DNA of 64,000 nucleotides from Manihot esculenta (taxonomy: Eukaryota > Streptophyta > Magnoliopsida > Malpighiales > Euphorbiaceae). The stretch is taken from NCBI RefSeq assembly GCF_001659605.2, contig NC_035170.2, forward strand, positions 3,224,001 to 3,288,000. Reading direction: 5' to 3'. Below, piece by piece: positions 56,380 to 64,000 of this stretch. The first letter of the stretch is position 1. The number at the start of each line of letters is the position of its first letter. The position numbers were made by a program, and so were the translations under genes. The notes under the pieces are model-generated. The model was not told the DNA's origin, ran no database searches, and worked only from the letters and a program-made list of their open reading frames with translations.

Positions 56380-56929
56380 ATGGATTTCCTAACAGTGGAA
56401 CCAAATGATGTGACCGAAATAGAGCTGCGTTGTGATTGGTCAATCTTGCAAGAAAGAGAATGCGATGTGGTTGGCGCCTATGGCAGCCACTTCGACGCTC
56501 AAGTCAGTAAACTGAAGAATGGGGCAAATGTAAGAAATTGTTTAGAATTCAAGTGTAGTTGTATAAGAATGACGTATATTTGTCTCTACGATCACTAGTT
56601 TTTATACTGTAAGAAGATAGAGTTAATTATAGTATTTCTTAAAGATTCGGCAGGTGCCAGCTAATTAATAGGAGATTCCTTTGGCTAATTAATCGATATT
56701 TTTGTGATTACAAGCATATCGGAGATCTACTAGATTGTATCTGCTAACGGTAACTTTATGTGAAGGCTCGGTTTATCTAGGAGAGGGCGAGTCTTGATGA
56801 AGAACCGAGTGTTATGGTGACTTCTTTCTATGGGCTAGACCGCATAGCGATTTATCAGACATTTGTCATGTATCTCTATTTTATAGTGACAATTCATGAC
56901 TTATTTTGATCGATTATTGTGTAACATCA
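56380..56929 (-). repeat. 5' LTR of the Tat-lineage element
   Basis: On the minus strand it begins TGATGTTACACAATAATCG. The inner edge lies between about 56350 and 56390; I could not identify the primer-binding site. Related copies at 50870-51386 and 5385-5921. Confidence 0.72.
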
Positions 56930-58700
56930 ATTTGATTTTATTTTTTTTCGAAGGAAAAAAATTAAAAGTTCCTAAAAAACAAAGAGACAAGATTCATCTT
57001 AAAAATACATTTTTTGTATAATTAATATAAATTATAAAAATAGTTACCTCAGAACCAGTATATGAATAGAAAATTATTTTCTCCAGTTTAATTCTTATGC
57101 ACTTAGCCGTATTAATAATTTGCTCAATATTCTATCACAAGCACATATATTTTAATTCTATACAAATACTGATAATTAAAATGTATTTTAATTTAATGAG
57201 TATTAAAATAAATAATAGATATTCTCTTATTTATATTTAAATATTTAAATATACTTTAAATTTTATTTTAAACAATAATTATTTTATTTTTATTTTTATC
57301 TTAATCGGTTAATTTATTTAATATTCAACATATGCCTTTTCTATAAATAATTATTTTCACCTGACAGCTTATTTTCTTAATTAACAACATAGTCAAAACA
57401 AAAACTAACAATTAATAAGATTTTGCCAAACATCTATTCACAATTAGGTTAGTTTATTTAAATGGAAATAAAATTAGAATTTTTTAAATTGAAATTAGTC
57501 GTTTAGTTTTGAATTAAGATTAAGAATGTTTAATTTATGTGGATTTTTAAATTGCTTCCTCGCCTATTTAAATAATAATTGATTTTTATTTTTATTTTTA
57601 TTTCAGTTATGTATAATCTGTGTAAAATTTTATCCTCTTTAAAATTTTAAAATTAATTTATATAATAAATTTAAAAAGTCAATAAAAATATAGCTTTTTA
57701 CTAATGTAAATAATATAAAAAAAATAAAAGCTAACAAATTTATGATATTTTTACGTAAGGATCACATTATAAAAAAAATTATAATAAAAAGTTATTTAAA
57801 ATATCGAGAGTATTATATGATATAATAAAATAATATTTTGTATTATTTAATATATGAATTAAGATAAATTTAATGAGCTGTTAATTATTATTTTTTAACT
57901 GTCTCATGTAAATAGTAATTTTAATTTTATTAATTAGAAATACTTTTATGGAATTTTCTTCAGATGGGCTGGATCGACGCGGAGGATAAGGCTGGTGCGT
58001 GGAACATCATAGACTGCCACTTGACTGTTAGCTTCTCTAATTATATAAAATTAGCTGTATCATACGTGGCAAATATTTCTGCAAAAGCAATAGTTTCGGA
58101 TGACGGTGAGAAGTAAAAATCGTCTGATCCGTGGACCACATTGTTACCCGTGGACCAAACCAATCCAGACGCTGATTGACGCTATTTTCCACTTTTTAAA
58201 ATTTTTTTTAACGTCAAATTCAAATCCGTTACATTATTATAATTTATTTATGTTTTATTTTTTTTAAATAAAAATTAAAAATCGAAAAATAGAATATAAA
58301 ATCTCTCACATTTATTATTATTATTATTATTATAAAATTAAAATTATTATTTATTAGATTTTAGAGTATAAAGTATGATAATTTATAAATAAATTTAAAT
58401 AGAATATTCTTAATTTTTATTATCCAATTTAGAAACAAATTTAATATTTGGGATTTTGCAAATATGTTTCTCTTAAATTTTTGATATCCTAAATTTCAAT
58501 CCTTCAAACGGGAAATTTTGATTAGCCTCTCGTGAGGGCTACCGCATGGAAGAGTGCCCCAAGAGTAAAATTCAATTACGTTAACAAATTGCAATCCAGA
58601 AGAGAAAGGAGTACGTGTCCTTCGGTGATTGCAAAAACGGCATCGCATGCCGGCGTTTTTGGAGATGATGAAAACGAAATCGTAGTTCTGGACATCTAGC
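56930..58700. other. AT-rich spacer and distal UXS promoter
   Basis: No gene. A GC-richer patch at 57960-58190 (GGCTGGATCGACGCGGAGG, CCGTGGACCAAACCAATCC) stands out from AT-rich DNA on both sides and might be regulatory. An (ATT)n run lies near 58312-58333. Confidence 0.4.
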
Positions 58701-58763
58701 GCCAGTCTCGGTTGCTTATCCTTTCACGATCAAACCATTCAAACATTAACGTCAAACACTCCC

Positions 58764-58773
58764 CTATATATAG
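58764..58773 (+). promoter_or_regulatory. TATA box of the UXS gene
   Basis: CTATATATAG with pyrimidine-rich sequence after it; transcription probably starts near 58800. A 5'UTR intron appears to end at the acceptor TTTTCAG at 59386-59392, 13 bases before the ATG; its donor is uncertain (near 58863). Confidence 0.6.
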
Positions 58774-59405
58774 TGTTGTCTTCATGTCTATCCACTATAT
58801 AATTGATTCTCTGAAATCCTAGAATCTTGAATCTCTCTATCTCAAGTCTCACTAAATTCAGCGGTAGTTTCCCAGTCTAATCTCAATCTAATTTCTTTTT
58901 TCTTTTGGGGTTTTGCGTTTTGGTGAGGAGTTAGTGTAGTTACTGTGATTTTGAGGTCAGATTCAGATCTGCAATATTGGGGTGGGGTATGGTTTTGTTT
59001 CGGTGATTTGAAAGCTTTATGAGCTTTTCGTATTTTTGAAGTCTCCTTGCAGTTAGTTAGTGTTAATCATTGTTTTTATTGTTTTGTTCTCTTTTTTCTT
59101 TTCTTTTTTTTCAATCTTGGAATTTTGTAAGTCAGTTTGGTGGACTTCAGTTCCTTATATAAAGCTCTAAGCTTTCAGCTTTTCATGCTCCATTATAAAA
59201 ATTCAGATATTTTCTATAATTTTTTTGGGGGCAATTACAGGTGGTTTTAAAAAAATTAGTTTTCTACTTTTTTCTGAGCTGAAATTTGTAGGTTGATATT
59301 ATTGAGGTGTATAATTTTGTGGGTTTGCAGTAAAATCGTTAGTGGTGGGGAATTTGGAACAATTTGTTTGAAGAAAACTGTTTGGTTTTCAGGAATTCGA
59401 GAAGA

Positions 59406-62400
59406 ATGGCTAAGGAAGCAACTAATGGAAATCACAACTCTGCATCAAAACCCCCACCAACACCATCTCCTTTGAGATTCTCCAAGTTCTTTCAGGTGCC
59501 AATATATACATATTTGTTCTTAACAATATCTTTCGCTTTTGAATCAGTTTGATCTATTATTGACATGGTATAAAATTATGGTAGTTTGTCTGTGCCAATT
59601 TGTGGATACGGCTGTCTTTTCTTTCTACTTGGAATTCTTTTCAGACTATGTGTGCTACGGAAGCTGAATTGTTGCTTAACACTGAAATTTAGTGCAATGC
59701 AGTTAGTTGCTTACCAGAATATGTTAGCTGCAATCTTTTTTATTATTCTTTTTTCAATTTAAGTATTGGAAAAAGAAATCATCACTCACATTATTTCAGG
59801 GAAAATAAATATGGTGAAAATTTCCAAACTACATTACATGGAAATAAGGATTTGTATGGACTACTGCAGAGAGTTTTAAGACCCTGATACCAGTTGGACA
59901 TAAGATCTACTAATTAGTAAGTTTATATAACTCAAAACATAATAGGAATAACAATAAAATAGGAAGATATCTAAATGCTAGATGTAATAGAAAAACTAAA
60001 TAAATCCTAATAGGAAAATATCTGAGAGCCTAATTTTGCAGCTATATTATGAGAAACAGGAAGTAAATGTGAGGTTTGGACTGATTGGTGATGTGTCTGG
60101 AATTGTGATGCAATGCTAAATAGGGAAGAAAACTCCCCTGGCGTGTGCCTGCTCCATAGGGCACAGGCAGAGGGCTTGTTCCTGAATATACAGCGAAGCT
60201 GAAGACATCTTTTTTCAGTCCAGACACTTTGTAATTGAGTCCAAACTCAAATAATACAGCTATAAAATTAGCTTTTAGATGTTTTCTTATCTAGTATTTT
60301 CCAATTGGTGCCTTTTTTTACCAGTTCACTTTGTTGCACTTTATTGTTTTTACCCATAGGTGAATCATCACTAATGCTTCCAATAGCGGTATATGCAATG
60401 TTCTAATAATAGCATAGACTTGAAGTTAATTGCAATATTTCTTTAACCCTACAAGAACGCTGTCACTTGTGGTATTCTTCTACATTTATTTTCGTATTTT
60501 TTTTATCATTGCAATTGTTTGTTATGAGAAAACAGATTGTTTCTTTATATCAAGCATGGTGTAGGGTATTATCTGACAACCTTTTTGCTTTGGGTGGCAG
60601 TCCAATATGAGAATTTTGGTCACTGGAGGAGCTGGATTTATTGGTTCTCACTTGGTGGACAAGTTGATGGAAAACGAAAAGAATGAGGTGAGCACATTTC
60701 CTATTTAAATTCTACAGTGTATTTCTTGAATTTTGTTAGCAATGAAGATGTGCAAATGGAGTGTCATGGTTTTTTCAATTTATTTACTTAACTTTGGTTT
60801 AATGGTAATGCCCCTACTTTAGCAGTCGAGGACACCTGTACACTCCTCATACAAGTGACAAATAATGCTATGTTTAACATTTTAAAACTTATCTACAGAA
60901 GTTTTTAACCTCTAATTCTATTTCCCTCAGGTGATTGTTGCAGATAACTACTTCACTGGCTCAAAGGACAACCTAAAGAAATGGATTGGTCATCCAAGAT
61001 TTGAACTCATTCGTCATGGTACTGTTGTTCTGATCTTATTTCAGTATTTCACTGCCAAGCCATGTTGACAGTGTTGAAAATGAAGGAATGGGTTTTATAT
61101 ATGGTAAATGTTGCCTCTCTATCTTTCTGCAGATGTCACTGAGCCTTTGCTTATTGAGGTTGACCAAATATACCATCTTGCCTGCCCTGCTTCTCCAATC
61201 TTCTACAAATACAATCCTGTAAAGGCATGTGTGTCTGTATATAATGCACCTCTGTTCCCTCTTCCTGAAAATAGTCCCTTGGGTGAGTTCTGCTATTATT
61301 GGATGTTGAGTGGTGGTTTGACCTATAACTTTCCATATCTTTGACAGACCATAAAGACAAATGTGATTGGTACATTGAACATGTTGGGTCTTGCCAAGCG
61401 TGTTGGAGCAAGGTTTGAGATACTACTGAGTCCCAGTCCCTTTGATAATAGCCTGTTTTATGTTACTTATGATATAATAATTGGTAACAGGATTTTGCTT
61501 ACCTCAACTTCAGAGGTGTATGGAGATCCACTTGTACATCCTCAGGATGAAAGCTATTGGGGAAATGTCAATCCAATTGGTAAGTTTACTGTTTTATACA
61601 ATAACTTATGGATTCATTCAACTGCATATATTGGTCGCAGGAAGATGTTTCAGTAGTTGATGGTTTTCCAAGTAGCTATATGATTTTTAAAATCATTTTG
61701 TGGATTGTGATGGTCTTTTGCAATTTTAGGAGATATGATTGCATAAGGGATATATAGTGTGGACGGGAGTTGCAGGATGATTATGAGAAGTTTAAGCTGG
61801 AAAACAAAAATCCCTCTCCAGCTGTTTTTTGGTTGAGGGTTGATTAAATACTGAGTTTATGCTTTTTGTTGCTTTTAAGGTGATTTTTTATGCATGGAGT
61901 TTTTGCTTTTCAGCTTAGAAATACAAATGTGCTTGGCATACAAAAAACTTGTGTTCCGTGTTCATGTATACTCTAAGTCATAACAGATTCTTATGTTTGC
62001 AAAATTTTTCAGGAGTCAGGAGTTGCTATGACGAGGGAAAGAGAGTAGCTGAAACTTTGATGTTTGATTACCATAGACAACATGGGATTGGTAAAGTTCC
62101 TCCTCTTTCCTCCTCTCATTCTCTTGGTTAATTTTGTAATATGGTATCAATTTTTTTTCCTCACCTAAATTTGATTCTCTACCAGAGATACGAATTGCCA
62201 GAATTTTCAACACATATGGACCCCGCATGAACATTGATGATGGGCGTGTTGTCAGCAATTTCATAGCCCAAGCTATCCGGTAAGCTGTTTAAAAGTCTGA
62301 TCTAAAGCGGACCTTTTGCTATTAACAATTAGTTCTTATTACTATCTTTGTGCAGCAACTTTGATATTATTGACACATGCTTGTTCAATTAATGCAGTAA

Positions 62401-63243
62401 TGAGCCCTTGACTGTTCAAGCACCAGGAACCCAAACCCGGAGTTTCTGTTATGTATCAGACATGGTGTGTAAGAATTTAATCATTGCATATGATAATGAC
62501 AAATGATGGAGATGAATAATAATAAGATGCTAATCATAATTTGTCTCTCGTTTTGATGATAATTGTCAAAGGTTGATGGTCTAATTCGATTGATGGAAGG
62601 AGAGAACACTGGGCCTATCAATATTGGCAATCCAGGTTATTGTTTAAACTTCTCTAACAAATAATTGGTTTCTAAATAAGTTTCTTAACAAAATAGATGA
62701 GACACCTTTGTTATTGTTATTAAGCTTGGGCTTTTTGATGTTTTAGGCGAATTTACAATGCTTGAACTTGCTGAGACTGTAAAGGAGGTTAGTTTCAGTT
62801 TTGCCTGCTCCCTATATCTCTTTGAACCTGACTTGAATTGCATTCTTCTTGCATGTGATGTTTGTTGCAACAAATAATGTATTGCCATTGTGTTGATGGA
62901 CCTTTTATGCATAATTGTGGTTTTTTGACGTCCCAAAAATAATATATCCTAAGGCAACTGATGAAATATAAGAGAACAAATTATCAAGTTAAGCTTTGTT
63001 GTGTGTAAAGTTATTAACAAGTTTTGGGAACTCATAACTGAAACATGTGCATTGCAGCTGATCAATCCTGATGTAAAGATCACAATGGTGGAAAACACAC
63101 CAGATGATCCGCGTCAAAGGAAGCCAGACATTACAAAAGCAAGGGAGCTGCTAGGATGGGAACCTAAGATCAAGCTGCGTGATGGTCTTCCGCTCATGGA
63201 GGATGATTTCCGACAGAGGCTTGGGGTCCCCAGGAAGAATTGA
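59406..63243 (+). CDS. UXS: UDP-glucuronic acid decarboxylase (UDP-xylose synthase)
   Basis: Converts UDP-glucuronate to UDP-xylose for xylan, xyloglucan and glycoprotein synthesis. Twelve exons: 59406-59495, 60601-60687, 60931-61018, 61133-61224, 61348-61412, 61491-61579, 62013-62090, 62186-62279, 62398-62464, 62572-62635, 62747-62787, 63058-63243. Phases agree; 346 residues. Rossmann motif [10 protein letters not shown] near residue 40; [10 protein letters not shown]; catalytic YxxxK in [22 protein letters not shown]-terminal LLGWEPK. It is an NAD-dependent short-chain dehydrogenase of extended type. The short soluble N-terminus without a membrane helix points to the cytosolic group (UXS3/5/6 of Arabidopsis) rather than the Golgi group. 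The intron at 61225-61347 has a GC donor. Confidence 0.96.
59882..60250 (-). repeat. Possible Ty1/copia LTR fragment in UXS intron 1
   Basis: The reverse complement contains TGGTATCAGGG at 59882-59892, close to the initiator-methionine primer site TGGTATCAGAGC of copia elements, preceded by LTR-like sequence with TATATAAAC. The outer end is undefined and no coding part remains. Confidence 0.4.
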
Positions 63244-63917
63244 TATGTATGCTACTAGCAAATCTTCAACATCTGTCTCTCCTAGATCCCAATACCTTAC
63301 CATAATTTACAATAACTGGATTGTGATCTCATGATTTAAAGCAGGCGATTTTATGTAAACTGTAGAACTTTATCTCTAATGGCGATATATGGATTGATCA
63401 TCAGAGGAGAATTACGTGTCATGGATGAGTTCATCATTCCACATTTTTCCTTCCCTATTTTTCTGAAGCGTTGATTCTATATCATGGGATTTAATTCGAG
63501 GATTGGTACAAATTGCACCAAATCACTTTTGGAGATGCATTAAATACCTTTCTACTGTGCAAGTTCTTATCGGTTAGTATTATCCGAGGAAGAAATCATA
63601 TTTCTTTTTTCTTAGAGAAATTATATAAAGGTCCATTTTCATAGATTGCTGTTGCTACAAGCAACATCCAAAATGTTAGAAGAAATTGTCTTTTGTAAAA
63701 GGCAACAGATTTTTATTAATAATTATCAATTCTACTCAAATTCTTGGCATGCACATTTGATAGCCATCTGCAATGGCAAAGCCAAACACGCCCTAAATGA
63801 AGAAATGGTTAAGCAGTTTATTAGCCTAAATTTGTATCAACCACGATAATGTTGATATAAGCACCAGCCTTTAAAAAAAGACATAGTAAGGTTCAAAATA
63901 AATTCAACATGGGGCTT
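63244..63917. other. Convergent 3' region of two genes
   Basis: UXS 3'UTR on the left and the 3'UTR of the minus-strand gene on the right. The ORF at 63646-63849 is not supported. Confidence 0.5.
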
Positions 63918-64000
63918 CTAAGCCTCTGCGACAACTTGAGACTGACGTTTTTTCTCCTTGTTTTTCACTAATTTCTTCCTTGCTGTTTCGCCGTCTTCCG
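63918..64000 (-). CDS. C-terminal end of an unidentified gene (partial)
   Basis: On the minus strand an open frame enters from the window edge and ends at the stop 63920-63918, giving 26 residues rich in Lys, Arg and Glu and ending KKRQSQVVAEA. Composition is coding-like and less AT-rich than the flank, with 3'UTR-like sequence after it. I do not recognise the protein; the basic helix-like end would suit a nuclear or ribosome-associated protein, but that is a guess. Confidence 0.5.
   Translation of the reverse strand, partial: EDGETARKKLVKNKEKKRQSQVVAEA

Larger units (their letters stand above)
50870..56929 (-). mobile_element. Tat-lineage LTR retrotransposon lacking pol, with antisense ORF
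   Basis: On the minus strand, in order: 5' LTR (56929 to about 56380), leader, gag (56296 to about 54900), a tandem-repeat region (54720-53880), an ORF on the opposite strand (51730-53602), and the 3' LTR (51386 to about 50870). Plant Tat elements (Ogre, Retand and relatives) are known for extra ORFs, sometimes antisense, and for tandem repeats near the 3' end; the present order fits that. Protease, reverse transcriptase and integrase are missing, so it is a deletion derivative or non-autonomous form. LTRs differ widely, so the insertion is old. Outer edges were set by LTR alignment; no target duplication found. Confidence 0.78.

Overview
The window is nuclear DNA of a flowering plant, very probably a core eudicot. 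Evidence: intron-rich genes with GT-AG introns, plant-type tRNA genes, plant-specific families (ATL RING-H2, CASP-like, an HSP20-like protein of the IDM type), long AT-rich intergenic DNA, and many LTR-retrotransposon and MITE remnants. A malpighialean such as a Euphorbiaceae species is my guess only; nothing here proves it.

Layout. 1-8775: two copies of a block carrying divergent tRNA-Phe(GAA) and tRNA-Asn(GTT) genes, separated by a nest of Ty3/gypsy debris (about 2390-5921). In that nest a 2.1-kb LTR-like element with a 5-bp target duplication has landed inside an older, Tat-like pol region. 8976-9518: ATL RING-H2 ubiquitin ligase (minus). 9.5-15.4 kb: AT-rich, with tRNA-derived SINE heads and fold-back MITEs. 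15.5-18.0 kb: alpha-crystallin-domain protein with a 5'UTR intron and four uORFs; a decayed copy of its promoter lies near 20.5 kb. 22.2-24.7 kb: cytosolic HSC70 (minus) with TATA box and two heat-shock elements. 25-34 kb: no gene; fold-back elements, a 579-bp Mutator-type MITE with 9-bp target duplication, and a small non-autonomous Tat-like retroelement. 34.5-38.0 kb: UBC7-type E2 enzyme, six exons. 41.3-42.3 kb: CASP-like membrane protein, three exons. 45.2-46.3 kb: OST4, a 37-residue oligosaccharyltransferase subunit easily missed by length filters, with a tRNA-Arg(CCG) gene in its inferred 5'UTR intron. 47.1 kb: tRNA-His(GTG). 47.5-49.7 kb: complete 11-exon SPO11-1 (minus). 50.9-56.9 kb: Tat-lineage LTR retrotransposon on the minus strand with gag, no pol, a tandem-repeat 3' region and an antisense extra ORF. 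58.7-63.2 kb: UDP-glucuronate decarboxylase (UDP-xylose synthase), 12 coding exons. 63.9-64.0 kb: probable C-terminal end of another minus-strand gene leaving the window.

The host genes do not form one pathway; they are housekeeping (E2, OST4, HSC70, UXS), meiosis (SPO11-1), ubiquitin signalling (ATL) and possibly chromatin (IDM-like). The nearest thing to a hidden system is the transposon layer: a Tat family present as a gag-bearing deletion derivative with an antisense ORF and as a protease-bearing remnant, plus one AT-rich MITE family sitting just upstream of three successive genes. Exon structures were worked out by hand from splice signals, reading phase and family knowledge. Retroelement edges are approximate unless a target duplication is given.
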